Positions 11,254-23,016 are shown, counted from the first letter of the stretch. The stretch is DNA of 64,000 nucleotides from Juglans regia (GCF_001411555.2 NC_049903.1:17589234-17653233), one strand, 5' to 3'. Notes: generated by a model from the letters alone, not told the origin. Numbers and translations: made by a program.

Positions 11254-13579
11254 AAGGGGTCGAGATCACTGTGCAGAAAGGCCAATATGTCAGAGACGTG
11301 GCATGCCTTGGCCTCAAATAGGTCCTCCTCGTTGACGAGGTCTCAAGGTGATTTGGAGCAAGCCTTAGAGCGCAAATGGGAGCCGATGAAGTTGAAATAT
11401 TTTTGAAAGATGAGTTGGCTGCCGAGCACCAACTTAACGACAAGTTTAGGGCTAAGCTAGAGGAGGTGTCAAAAGCTACCCAATTGAAGAAAGATTGTTG
11501 CTTGAGATATTCTGAGATGTTCACTACAGGTGGAGTCACGTAAGAAGATGCATATTGATTTCTACATTGCATAAGGTGATCTGAAAGACCTCACAACCCA
11601 ACACAAAGACATGAGAGGAGCTTCGCAAGGCCGAGGCAGTTATGTGCGGTTAGTTGAGTCTGATGAGGTGATGAGGGGAGAGTTGAGAAAGGCCTCGTAG
11701 CAAGTTAATGAGCTTGATAAGACCCTCCAAGAAGCTAGGAATGACGTATCCGTCTTTCTCCATAATTTTTGGCAGCTCTTCGAGTCGCAATGGGGCATGG
11801 TGAATCAAGTAAAACCTCGATCTCCCGACGTTGAGTAGGTTCCTACTGGTTAACTGGTTAAGTCTGGAGTGGACTTGTGTAGTGCCATTCCTGATGTGGC
11901 GGCTGTGGCCATACTTTGGGGGCCAACATAATTTCAGACACGTTCTTTGTCCAACAACAGCTTCCTCCACCCGACAGTGGCTTAAAGCCTTAAATATTTT
12001 TTTTATGTATTAGATTTTTTATAGTGGTCGAAGGTTGCTAGTATTCTTTGTATTGATGCATCTTTATTGGACTTATTGATGGTCAATTTTGTTGTTATTG
12101 TAAGGGTCCTACCAAAGCAAGAGGACGTGCCATCAATGGAGTTGAATGGAAATAAATATGAGAAACGCTCCATTGGTTCGGTAAAGAAAATAGTTGAGGG
12201 TGTTGCAAAGTGCAGCAAATCTAACATGTGAGCGAGTAAGCACCTTACAGAAAGCCTGGCAAATACATCTCAGTGCGAGGTAGAGATAAAGGCCTTGCCT
12301 TATGGTAGGCGAGGTAGAAAGTCACCCCCGTGAAGGTGAGAATGAAGAGTTAAAGAGGCTGGTGGCTCTAATGAGACAAGAGCTACCCGCTAAAGAAGAA
12401 CAATGGTCTAGGACATACTAGAGCAGATATGCTTAGAAAAGTAGTAATGTCATACGCAGGAGCCCAAACTCCACCTAAAGGGTCACGTCTGAAATGGGTC
12501 TGTTGAAGGGTTACGACTCGGGAAGTCAAAACATCTTAACCCAGAGGTATGACCCGACACTGTATGGAAGGCCCTTATTCAAGGAAGGATTGAGGACTTG
12601 ATAAGCTGTAAGGGAGTGCAGACCATGCCTTAGTCGTGTCTCTTTGTCATCATGTTGTACAATAGATGAGGCTAAATTACTCATATCCAAGCATATATGG
12701 AGTCAGAAGTATGTCAGAAAGACCAATGGAGAGTCCTGCCCTATAAAAGATATTTGGATATGGTACAAAATCTCACTTTTGATATCCTAATCGCCTGAAA
12801 TCTTGTAGAGAAAGATTCTTTAGATGAGGCAAGGGAGGAGCAGTGCAACGGAGTAGTGAACCTGACGTTGTGAGGTAGATTAGCTTCTAATACTGGACTA
12901 AGAAATGTGGGGTGAATGTTATATGTAAGATGCATTTGCATATTCTATAACCTTCCACTTTCTTGAACATGAATAAATATGTTTTTCTCACTATGTTTAT
13001 CTTATATTCATTTCTTATTTTTCGAGACTTTGAATGTGTTTTCTATTTTTCAGTGATTTACTATATTCCGGTGAGTATCTATATCTTTGTGTGAGTATGT
13101 GTAACGTGTGTTATTTCCATGGGACGAAATGGAGTTCTCCAGACCATTCCTGCGATACGTCGCCACGAGTTTCAAACGGGTGATTCCCCATGAATGATTA
13201 GGATGGAGTGGTATCTTGGCATGTCACGTGTTGGTTGTATTCAAGTTGGTTGGCCAAATAGACATTTTGTGGCTACAACATATTGTCTTTGTGTGAGAAG
13301 TTGACCCGTGTTGGGGTACATGCGAGCTGACTTACACCAGGTTTGATGGGCAGAAGGGATTTCCCCCGTTCCAACTGTTGAGTGGCCCATCCCCTATTTT
13401 CCTATTAGGTGACGTATGTCTATGTTATGGATATTTATGTGGTGAGCATCCATGTGATGGTGACTGTACCATTGGTATTAATGTGATTTTATAGATTTCT
13501 TTCCTATTCGAGCAAAGGGTGACTCATCGCCTAAATAATATTTGTGCTTTAAATTACGTTGCATAAGAGGTTAACTCTT

Positions 13580-13581
<2 letters not shown>

Positions 13582-13611
<30 letters not shown>
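13582..13611. repeat. (GT)n microsatellite
   Basis: A pure GT run of about 30 bp. Confidence 0.95.
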
Positions 13612-13613
<2 letters not shown>

Positions 13614-14130
13614 CACTAAGAGGGTGATTTATCGCCATGTTTACTTACTCATATCTTTATGCCACATAGGGTGATTCCTTGCCAAAGCATACATATATGT
13701 GTCATTTCCTGATTTACATGAGATGTTTATTGCATCTTCCAGAGTATTATCTCTTATTAGCAGTTTCTTGTCATGGCTGTCTAACCCTATGGTTTCATTT
13801 TTGGAACCATAGACTTTGATGCATAGTTAGAACCAAGAGTGATGCCCGAGGAAGAAAAGCCGACCACACCCGAACATTGAGGATGGAGGCTTGTTTCTGT
13901 CGTAGGGGTCACGCATCATTTTGAGTTGCACTTAGTACTTTCTAGGAGCGACCAATTGTATATAGTTTGCCGCCCGTTAGATAATAAACATACTGTTTGG
14001 GTTGTATGTAACTCTATGATAATACTTATAAGGAATGACAATAATCATTTCTAAGATTGTGTTTTAGACTTCTGATACTATAAGGTCTAGTTTATCGACT
14101 ATACGTATGTCTTTTCCAATGTGATTTTAT

Positions 14131-14556
14131 GGGTTAATTACATTTTGACCCATCGAACTTTCACTCAATTCATAATATGCCCCCGAAACTAATAACTGTA
14201 TCAAAGTGGACCCACTTATTGTCAAAACTTACCAATCCCCCCTTCCGTCTATCAGTAGTGTCAAATCTAACGAAAAATGCCTCTGTACTGCTCATGTGCA
14301 TAACATTCACTGCAATGATATAATTTTTATCTAATTCATTATCATTGACCATATAAAATAATATATGCTATCAATTAATAATAAATCATACATGAATAAC
14401 CATATATAAAATTATTTGATACTTAAGTTGCAAGCAAATATGAATAATCTATGTACACAATGAAATTATTTGATATTCATTAACCATATATAAAATATAT
14501 GATATTATTAATAATTATGCATACTAAAGAGTAAAGTCTAAGTTAGTAAGTAGTAA
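14131..14556 (+). repeat. Foldback element, left inverted arm
   Basis: Pairs with 22565-22999. It carries about 50 extra bases near 14460-14510, and lacks a stretch present in the right arm near 22690-22740, so the arms have diverged by indels. Confidence 0.8.
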
Positions 14557-14585
14557 ATCTGATGGAAGTGTCAAAGTTGGGAAAG

Positions 14586-15701
14586 ATCAAATACTTTGGT
14601 TGCCGAATTCTGATGGAATGTTCACGACACAGAGTGCTTGGAACTGCATAAGAATTAAGGGGCAGACATTTCCATGGGCGAAATGGGTTTGGAATCCGGC
14701 TCTTCCAAGGAAAATATCAGTGACTATGTGGAAAGCAATGCATGAATGTCTCCCGTTGGACGATCGTGTGAGGAGGATTGGCATTCCAATAGTATCAGGC
14801 TGTGATTGTTGTCGTGTTCGGGCTTGTGAAGATGCATATCATGTATTAGCCAAAGGTGGCTTCGTAGAAGATATGTGGAGGAGGTGCTCATTAGTCCTAG
14901 GTGTACCGAGGTTGGAAGGTAAGCCATGGAAAGAGGGGGTTGCTTGTTGGCATCGAAGAGCAAGTAATTCTTCCTTTAGTGGGCAGTTACTTGGTTCATC
15001 AGTGCAAGGCGAGAATGGAGGGAGTGGCAGACTCTTCTCAGTCAATTTGGTGCTCTATCAGGTTCTAGATCTCTTAGGCTACTTTGAAAATAAAGGAAGT
15101 CAAACATCTAAGTCGGAGAGATGAAGATGTGCTACACTGCTTCCAGTTGCCTTGTCCTTCGACTCAAGAGAAAGTTGCATCTACTGTCAAGTGGAATCCG
15201 CCGAAGGAGGGTTGGGTGAAACTGAACATTGATGGGTGTTCTTTAGGGAATCCTGGTGATGCAAGGGCTGGAGGGATTATAAGAAGTTCAAATGGTGAGT
15301 TTATAAGCGGGTTTTCTGTCACTCTAGGCCATCACTCGAATAATTTTGCAGAAGTAATGGGATTATTGCATGGTCTTCAGAACATTGATAGGTTGGGGTT
15401 TACGAATGTGGAAATCGAATTGGATTCTTTGCTTGTTATTCACTGGCTAAGGAATAAAAGATGTGGACTTTGGTATATGGAAGATTTTTGGGAAGCAATT
15501 CAAAGGCATTTAGGTGGGCTCAGTTTTTCTTTAACTCATTATTTTAGAGAGGCAAATTCAGCGGCAGATGGATTTGCAAAGCATGGAGCTCTAGGTTCCT
15601 CTGGAGTTTGGTCTTCATTATCGGATGTTTCTTCTCTTATTAGAGGTATCATTAAATTGGAAAAGGGGGGGTTTCCATATATTCATTTACAGAGGAAGTA
15701 A
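14586..15701 (+). pseudogene. LINE polyprotein C-terminus: reverse-transcriptase zinc-binding region and plant RNase H domain
   Basis: The first frame (to about 15124) has the zf-RVT signature: FTTQSAWNCIR, WNPALPRKISVTMWKAMHEC, then a C..C...H-like cluster (GCDCCRVRACEDAYHVL). After a frame change near 15084 a second frame encodes an RNase H (RVT_3 type). It has its acidic residues in place: NIDGCSLGNPGDARAGG (D), NNFAEVMGLLHGL (E), IELDSLLVIHWL (D) and REANSAADGFAKHG (D). The stop is at 15699-15701. RNase H would degrade the RNA strand during LINE copying. The element is 5'-truncated and frameshifted, so it is dead, but the RNase H block itself is uninterrupted. Confidence 0.85.
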
Positions 15702-15784
15702 GGTTGTTTGTGCTATGTTGGGTTTTTTTTTTTTTTTTCTGGTTTGATGTCCTTATGATGTCTAGTCTTCAGGTAGGGGTGATA

Positions 15785-15945
15785 TTCGGTCGGTCCGGAC
15801 CGGAAAAATCGACCGGACCGACCAATTCGGTCTGGACCGGACCGGACTGAGAATGGTACTAGTCGGTCTCGGTCCGAATTTTATTGGACCGACTTAATTC
15901 GGTCCGATCCACGGTCTATGGGTTTTTCGGACCGGACCGAATTAA
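15785..15945. repeat. hAT subterminal CCGGACC motif cluster, left
   Basis: Many overlapping GGTCCGGACCGG-type motifs in both orientations, mirrored at the other end of the element. Subterminal clusters like this are typical binding sites for hAT transposases; binding here is inference. Confidence 0.7.
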
Positions 15946-17160
15946 AATTGAAAAAATATATATATATTAATTATATAATTCTCATTTAACCTATCACTAA
16001 CTCACCATTAAATAATTATTAACTAATAGTCTAATACTAATATTTATAATTTTATACTAATACTAATATTTATAATTTTATACTAATATTAATATTTATA
16101 CTAATAGTCTAGACTTTACATCTAGTCTTCTATACTCTAATATGGTATATAAAAAAAAATACTAATAGTCTAATATAGAGTAAGAGTCTAAGACTATAGT
16201 TATAGTTATACTAATATTATAATATAGTTATAACTTATACTAATCATAGATTCATGATTCATAATAACTAATCACTATAAGCCTATAGTATTAATGTATT
16301 ATTATTTATTATATAATATCTAGTATTAGTATCACTATATCATTATAATATAAATATTATAATATAGTTATAACTTGTACTAATTACTAAATCACTATAA
16401 CTAATATTAGTATATTACTATTTACTAATAGTCTAATACTAATAATATTATATAGTTATAACTTATACTAATCAAGTAATCATGGATTCATGATTCATAA
16501 TAACTAATTACTATAAGTCTATAGTATTAATGTATTATTATATAATATATAGTATTAGTATCACTATATCATTATAATATATATTACTATTACTATTAGT
16601 AATTTAGTATTGGTATAGTCAATAGTTATTTACTATAATATAAGTATTATATAATATATTATACAAAGTAGTAAGTACCAAGTTACCAACTATATAACTA
16701 TTATAAGTTATAATAACTTTACTCATATAAGAGTTATAGTATAATAGTATTAATAATTTAATAGCATATTATAAAAGTTATAGTATTATAGCATAATATT
16801 TGTATAATAGTATATTATTAATATCACTATAAGTTAAAAGTTATAACTATATATACCTAATAGGCTAATAGCCTAATACAATGATTTATTCATCATATAA
16901 TGATATACAAAATACAATGATTTGTTAATCACATTACAAATTTACATATACAAAATGTAAAAACTTAAAAGTTTAATAGATGAAAGAATTTATTATTATT
17001 ATTATTAGAATAATATAGCAATTAACATTTAACATCATAAATATAATTATTATTAATTATTTTTTTAAAGAGTTAATTAAATAATCCACATTAAGTAGTT
17101 TATTTAATTTTAATTTTACTAATTTAAATAATTTTTTTAATTAATTTATGTGCTAAAAAG
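15946..17160. repeat. TA-rich low-complexity region inside the hAT element
   Basis: Recurrent imperfect units around TACTAATATTTATAATT and TAGTCTAATAC over about 1.2 kb. The segment around 16240-16330 recurs near 16475-16570 as an internal duplication (GATTCATGATTCATAATAAC shared). No gene. Confidence 0.7.
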
Positions 17161-17228
17161 ATAAAAGAATCACAAATTGATCAAAATGGCACCCAAGCGG
17201 TGCCGTTTTAGTCACTGCAGGCGAAAAC

Positions 17229-17276
17229 AATAACTGGGTTGCGCGAAACGGCGTCGTTTCGCGCAACCCAGTTATT
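17229..17276. repeat. Perfect GC-rich hairpin (22-bp arms, 4-bp loop)
   Basis: 17229-17250 is the exact reverse complement of 17255-17276, with loop GCGT. The centre is AAACGGCGTCGTTT. It lies in the 5' region of the transposase gene, just before the CT-rich leader. Confidence 0.95.
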
Positions 17277-17293
17277 TTTTTTCAACTTAACTT

Positions 17294-17349
17294 CCCTAAA
17301 ACGACGCCGTTTGGGGTCCAAATTGGACCCAAACGGCTCCGTTTCAGGG
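17294..17349. repeat. Second, imperfect hairpin sharing the AAACGRCGYCGTTT core
   Basis: The left arm (CCCTAAAACGACGCCGTTT start) pairs with a right arm ending AAACGGCTCCGTTTCAGGG over about 27 bp, with a few mismatches. It follows the perfect hairpin by 17 bp. Confidence 0.8.
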
Positions 17350-17560
17350 AATATAACTCAAGCTGCTTGCGTATTGCGTTCGTCTTCCCCAGAAACCCCG
17401 TCCGCTTTCTTTTTCCCCAATTCTCATCCCGCAGCCCAGCTCCCGCAAACCCTAACCACCCTCCCGCAGCCCCGCCGTCCTGCCAACCGTAAGCGCCCTC
17501 CCGCAGCCCTGCGATCCACCCTCTGTCTCAGCACTGTAGCAGGCCCCGATTGCCTAGTTG

Positions 17561-17563
<3 letters not shown>

Positions 17564-17633
<70 letters not shown>
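17564..17633. repeat. (CT)n microsatellite, about 70 bp
   Basis: A pure CT run in the presumed leader of the transposase gene. It generates a Leu-Ser frame on + and an Arg-Glu frame on -. Confidence 0.95.
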
Positions 17634-17634
<1 letters not shown>

Positions 17635-18641
17635 AAAACTTAAATTCATTTCCTTGTGAAATTTGTGATAAAAATGGTTTTGTTTTGCTCTAGCCTCTAG
17701 GGAACATCTGCTTGGTTACTTCCCATCTATTTAAAACTGTTTTTGCTGTAGAAAAAATGCTAATATTTCCTGCAGGACATCAATTTAGTGCGTACATGCT
17801 GAAAAAAAAAAATCACTTGTCCTGCTAGATGATTTTTGTTCCATGGAGCTGTTAACCATAAAATCATCCGCAACTCCCCCTGCTTCCTAGCCTCAATTTT
17901 GTTCCTACATGGTGTGGCATGCCATTTTGCCATTATTAAGTGATTTCTAAGTGAAAAAAATCTTAATTTTTTGTTATCCACATTCTTTGAACATATCCAT
18001 GTTTAAATTGCTCAACCTTTTTCTCCCATAAAGCTTGATTAGCTGTATTAACTAGAATCACAAGCCTTTTTCAAGGGCTTGTATGCTGAATAGGGTTGGC
18101 AAACGAGCTTGAGCCAAGCCCAATATCTGACGGTTGAACTTGGAATTTCATACAAGAGTTATCAATTCTCTTATATTGTTTAAAGATGAACTATAACACA
18201 AACTCTTACATTGTTAATCTGTTAGCCTGCCACTCTATGTCATACAAGAGTTATCCTATACTTTATAATATTACTTCATTTACAATTTAAATATTAATGG
18301 GATTTAGTCTATCAATTCTCAAATAATTCATTTCTTCTAAAAAAAAAACATTACTCGTTAGGCTATCCATGCATTGCAATTTCATCATGTTCTCATCTTA
18401 TATACCGAGGTGATAAAATAAATTATTGATGGATAATGTTAAATCATAAAAATAAGTTGAAAGTAAAATACAATAAATTATTGGGTTTAAGTTTTATATT
18501 GGGTGTTATAACTCAATTGAATATATGTTTAAGTTTATTTTATTTTATTGGTTGAAACTTGAAACTGTCCATTGTTTATTGAACCTCCTTTACTATTAAT
18601 ATTTGTTTTCTAATTATTTTTTCATTTTGTCCTTTTTATAG

Positions 18642-20999
18642 ATGGAGTCTTCTACAAATGATGTGCAAGAGTCAACACCAAACATGCATCCACCCCCATG
18701 CCCACCCCCATGCCCACGCCCACCCCCATCCAATGTAAGTGATCAATCAGTTGGTGGGTCACAAAGAGGTAGAGTTAGGTCTATTGTTTGGGATCACTTT
18801 ACAAAAATACTAAAAGGTGATCCAAGTAAACCTAGGGCTGCATGTAATTATTGTGGTGCTTCGTATGCATGTGATACGAAGACCAATGGTACGAAAAACA
18901 TGAAGTATCACATTGAGCATCAATGTAAGAAATGTCCTTTTAAGAAGACGGATAAATCCCAGACCACTCTACGTTGGAAGGTGGAGGGAGGAAGTGGAAG
19001 TGGTAGTGGAAGTGGGGGACTTGTGTCTATTGCATTTAGTGTTGAGGCTTGCCGACAAGCCATAGCAGAGATGATTATTCTTGATGAGTTGCCCTTTAGG
19101 CATGCTGAAGGGGAGGGTTTTAGGAAGTTTATGCTTGTGGTTTGCCCTAAGTGGGTAGGGATTCCATCTCGTATGACGGTTGCCAAGGATTGTTTTAATT
19201 TGTTTTTGAAGGAAAAATAAAAGTTGAGAAATACTCTTCGAGGGCAGCGAGTTTCCCTCACTACTGATACATGGACATCCGTGCAAAACCTAAACTATAT
19301 GTGTCTCACAGCACATTTTATTGATGATGACTGGAAGTTACACAAGAGGATTCTTTCCTTTTGTTTGGTTGAAAATCACAAGGGTGATACCCTTGGTAAG
19401 GGCATAGAGATGTGCTTGCATGATTGGGGGCGACCAAAAATACTTGCACTCACACTTGATAATGCAAGTTCTAATAATGGGGCTGTTTCTTATTTGAAAA
19501 AAAAAACAAAGTATAGGAGAGAGACGATCTTGGAACATGAATTCTTGCATGTTCGATGTTGTGCCCACATTTTGAACTTAATTGTTCGTGATGGGTTAAA
19601 AGAGTATGATGAGTCTATTGCGAATGTGAGAGGTATTGTGAAGTATGTTAAATCCTCCCCTCAAAGGTGGAGTACATTTAAGAAATGTGTGGAGTTGGAA
19701 GATATTCAATCTAAAGGCCTAGTTTGCCTAGATGTACCGACTAGGTGGAATTCCACCTATCTTATGTTGGAGAGGGCTTCAAAATTTAAAAGGGCTTTTG
19801 ATCGGTTGGAGGAGGAAGATCCGTGCTTCCTTAGTAGTATTGGAGATGACGATGATGACGATGTCGATGATGAAAATGTGGACCATGTGGTGAATACGAG
19901 AAAGTCAAAGAAGTTAGGGCCTCCCAATGCATCCGATTGGGAGAAGGTTCAGTTGTTTGTGAGGTTTCTTCAATTATTTCATGATGCAACTTTAAAATTC
20001 TCTGGGGGTGAATATGTAACTTGTAATATTTTTTTCCCGGAGTTGGTTATTATTAAAGATGCCATTAACATGGAGTGTGAAGAACGAAACCTCGTGGTGG
20101 GATTAATGGCCACAAATATGAAGAGAAAGTTTGACAAGTATTGGGAGAACTTGGAAAATCAGAATATGTTGCTATATGTTGGTGTTCTTCTTGATCCTCG
20201 TTACAAGATGCGATATCTTGACTTTGAGTTGGGAAAAATGTATGCACATGATCATACAAAAAAAATTGATTTCAGTTGGAAGGTGAAAAATGCATTTATC
20301 CGCATGTATGAGGCATACAAGGAAAATGAAGAAGAGCATTCTCCTCAGCGCACAAGTTTCCAAAATGAAGATGTAGCTCCTTCAGCTGACAAGGCGGCGA
20401 GTAGAAAGGCAAATTTGATGGCCAAATTTAAGCAACAGTTGCAGTCTGAAGACAGTTTGGAAAGTAAGTCAGAGGTTGATAGATATCTAGCTGAAAAATG
20501 TGAGGATGAAGATGATAGTTTTGACCTTCTAATTTGGTGGAAGGTGAATTCAGCTAGATATCGCGTACTTTCAAAGATTGCACGCGATGTACTTGCAATA
20601 CCGGTATCTACTGTGGCCTCTGAATCTACATTTAGCACTGCGGGTCGTGTACTTGACCCTTTTCGAAGTAGTTTAAATTCAATGAGTGTTGAGGGTCTCA
20701 TATGTGCACAAAACTGGCTTCGTTCTTCTTCTAGTCCAATAAGCCTTAGGACTTTAATGGATGAAGTGGAAGAATTTGAGAAACAGCTGGATGTGAGTAT
20801 GTAATAAAATTACCTTTGATATCTTTTGTGGTTTATTTTGTTTTATCTTCTATGTTATTATTGTTATGTAACTTTATTTCACTTGTTTTGTTTAAAATTT
20901 TTATGGATAGAACTTGTTGGGGATTTGAACTTTGCTGATTCTGTGGAGGCGTCAAATTCAATGTCTATTGGCCCTACTTCTACACCCAATGTTGATTAA
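18642..20999 (+). pseudogene. hAT transposase (BED zinc finger, catalytic core, hAT dimerisation domain), one premature stop
   Basis: The ATG at 18642 directly follows a good acceptor (CCTTTTTATAG/ATG), so the leader is probably spliced. Residues about 47-98 form a BED zinc finger (CNYC, then HIEH). A Gly-Ser tract follows. One in-frame TAA at 19218-19220 (codon 193) interrupts a frame that otherwise runs on without another break. Downstream are LTTDTWTSVQNLNYMC and LTLDNASSNNG (catalytic-core aspartates), CCAHILNLIVRDGL, TRWNSTYLML, and the C-terminal dimerisation block with FDLLIWWKVNSARY and VASESTFSTAGRVL. A donor at 20797 (GA/GTATGT) and an acceptor at 20910 would remove a 114-bp intron and add 29 codons (to DSVEASNSMSI...NVD), stop 20997-20999. 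The hypothetical total is about 747 codons. The enzyme would cut and rejoin the hAT ends in the nucleus. The stop makes this copy probably inactive unless it is read through or is a sequencing error. Confidence 0.88.
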
Positions 21000-22039
21000 A
21001 GACTAAAGATGTGAGGTAAGCTAGGCTCTTAAATTATTTCTTGATCTTCATGTGGGATTTTATCAGATTTTAACTACTTTAAATTAATAAGTGGAAACAA
21101 AAAAGATGATAGAGTTTCAAGTTCTTCATTTGATCAGTTCCTTCAATTGATTTGATGATATTAGTTGTAGTAGTCGGTCCTTAATCTTTAATAGCCCTAT
21201 TCATAACGATGGAATAAAAAATTTTCAATTTGTTGCCATATAAATGACTTATTTATGGACATGATTGATTCAGAAAACTTTGCTCATTCCACATGGATCT
21301 CATTTTTGTTGCGTGTAAATTTGTATTCAGTATGTGGATATGACATATTATAACGAACCTTTAGACAATTGTTGAGTTGATTGTCAGACTTGTATTGTCC
21401 TTAGTTGTAATCACATGTGCAGGTTTTATTTCCTTGTTCTATAATTTATAAAGTCATAACTATCGTAAGTATTTAAAAAAATACTTACGACTGCTTTATA
21501 ATTATTTTATAATTTCATATTACATGAAGGGTAATTTTATAAAATTAAAATTTATTATAATGAAGTGACATGCAGCTTCCATATATTAGCTGATTAAGAT
21601 TGTAAATTTGTAACATGCAGCTTCCATATAATCTTAAAGCATCTCTTTCAGCCTTGCACCCTAGTAAGCGGAATACATGTGCTGAACTTGAAGTTGCAAA
21701 CAAGTGTCTTGAGGAAAGCTATTGTACTATCAGGAAGATATTATCCTTTATGGCTTTGTAAATTACCCATTATATGTTAAGTACTTAAGTTGTTAAGTTT
21801 TAGATTATAATTTGTAATTTGTAATTTATAATAACTTTTGGATTTTTTTTTTCTTTTTTGGATTTTTTTAGTTTTTTATATAGAATAGTTTTTTTTTTTT
21901 ATCATTGTATTTTTCAAGATCAAGCTTTTTTTAGTAGTTTTAGCTAAAAAAAAATGTACAAAATTTGAAGTGGGCCGAAAAAAATTGAAATTGGGCCAAA
22001 AAAAATCAGATTTAGATGGGCTGAATGGCCCATTTTAGG
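21000..22039. other. hAT element 3' non-coding region
   Basis: AT-rich, with no open frame of note. The phrase GCAGCTTCCATATA occurs twice within 50 bp (21572 and 21618 regions). It lies between the transposase stop and the right subterminal repeats. Confidence 0.6.
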
Positions 22040-22210
22040 CATGTCCAGACCGACTGGACCGACCCTAGACCGGACCGGACCAAAATGGACCGGACCGGAC
22101 CGGTCCTATATGTGACTCGGTCCGGTCTAGGGTGGACAATTCTTGGACCGAATAGGTCCAGTCTGGTCCACAAAATGGCCCAAGACTGGACCGGACCGGA
22201 CCGAACTCAC
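22040..22210. repeat. hAT subterminal CCGGACC motif cluster, right
   Basis: Mirror of the left cluster, with tandem GGACCGGACC units directly before the right terminus. Confidence 0.7.
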
Positions 22211-22564
22211 CCCTATCTTCAGGTGATGGTTTGTAGATATGGTTTCCTCCACCATAGTGAGAGTCTTTAATAAATTTGGGACAAAGTCACTATTGAACAT
22301 ATGATCTTCAGCTCTTCGATAAAAAGTAAAAAAATTAAAAAAAAAGGTAGTAAATATCCATCATTTTTCCTCGACCTAATTATTGTCCGGTCTAGTCCGA
22401 TCGGTCTGTTTCGGCCTAATTATTTTATTATTTTTTTCATCTTTTGTTTTTCAAATAAATAAATGTAAATTATTAAATTAAAATTAAGTGAATTATTAAT
22501 ATAGATTATGTAACTAACTCGTTAAAAACATATTTTACTATAATTATATTTATGATGTTGATAA

Positions 22565-22999
22565 TTACTACTTACTAACTTAAACTTTACTCTTTAGTAT
22601 GCATAATTATTGTGTACATAGATTATTCATACTTGCTTGCAACTTAGGTATCAAATAATTTTATATATGGTTATTCATGTATGATATATTAACTATTTAC
22701 ATATAATGACATAAATTATCACATAATTTATAATTTATTATTAATTGATAGCATATATTATTTTATATTTTATATGGTCAATGATAATAAATTAGATGAA
22801 AATTACATATTTGCATTGAATGTTATGCACATGAGCAGCACGTGGAGGCACTTTCCGTTAGATTTAACGCTGCTAGTAGACAGAAGAGGGTGATTGCTAA
22901 GTTTTGAAACTAAGCAGGTCAACTTTGATGCAATTATTAGTTTCGGTGGCAAATTGTGAATTGAGTGAAAGTTCGAGGGAGCAAAGTGTAATTAATCCC
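22565..22999 (-). repeat. Foldback element, right inverted arm
   Basis: Reverse complement of the left arm. It ends at CCC next to the target duplication GATTTTAT. The short loop left of it (22356-22564) contains GTCCGGTCTAGTCCGATCGG, resembling subterminal motifs of the hAT families here. Confidence 0.8.
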
Positions 23000-23016
23000 G
23001 ATTTTATATATGTATC

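Larger units (their letters stand above)
10373..14122. other. Degraded retroelement-derived DNA with coiled-coil coding remnants
   Basis: Short + strand stretches translate as heptad-rich peptides, for example GADEVEIFLKDELAAEHQLN followed by KFRAKLEEVSKAT (about 11376-11500) and VNELDKTLQEARNDV (about 11704-11748). These are separated by stops and frame changes. Such charged coiled coils occur in gag-like and accessory proteins of plant Gypsy elements; here that is inference from composition. The 12900-13960 part resembles LTR or untranslated DNA but gave no clear ends. No intact gene. Confidence 0.4.
15774..22215 (+). mobile_element. hAT DNA transposon, 6,442 bp, with matching ends and a perfect 8-bp target duplication
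   Basis: The left end is TAGGGGTGATATTCGGTC and the right end is GGACCGAACTCACCCCTA, inverted matches starting TAGGGGTGA. TCTTCAGG flanks both ends (15766-15773 and 22216-22223), the 8-bp duplication expected of hAT elements. Both subterminal zones (about 15785-15945 and 22040-22210) are packed with CCGGACCGG-type motifs, likely transposase-binding repeats. Next to the left one is a TA-rich region to about 17150. The transposase gene lies in the middle. Removing the element rejoins the LINE 3' untranslated sequence cleanly. Confidence 0.93.
14559..22346 (+). mobile_element. 5'-truncated LINE (L1-like), interrupted by a hAT element
   Basis: GTAGTAAAT flanks the element at 14550-14558 and 22347-22355, a perfect 9-bp target duplication. 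The right end is an A-rich tail (about 22321-22345), as expected of a target-primed retroposon. The LINE is 14559-15773 plus 22224-22346, about 1.34 kb in all. It retains only the zinc-binding and RNase H end of the polyprotein and the 3' untranslated region. The hAT insertion sits in the 3' untranslated region. Confidence 0.85.
14131..22999. mobile_element. Long-inverted-repeat foldback (MULE-like) element, host of a nested LINE and hAT
   Basis: The left end GGGTTAATTACA and right end GTAATTAATCCC open two inverted arms of about 430 bp (14131-14556 and 22565-22999). The arms share long blocks, such as CTTTCACTCAATTCA, TTGCAAGCAA and GTACACAAT, in reverse complement. GATTTTAT directly flanks both ends (14123-14130 and 23000-23007), an 8-bp target duplication, or 9 bp with one mismatch as in Mutator-like elements. 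Without the nested insertions the element would be about 1.07 kb with no coding capacity, so it is non-autonomous. The superfamily is inferred from arm length and duplication size. Confidence 0.8.

Noticed and set aside
17239..17643. 134-residue + frame ending in a Leu-Ser run
   Set aside because: Spans the hairpins and the (CT)n tract; more likely leader sequence of the hAT transposase gene than a protein.
20065..20701. Minus-strand frames of 63-118 residues
   Set aside because: Shadows of the hAT transposase coding strand.
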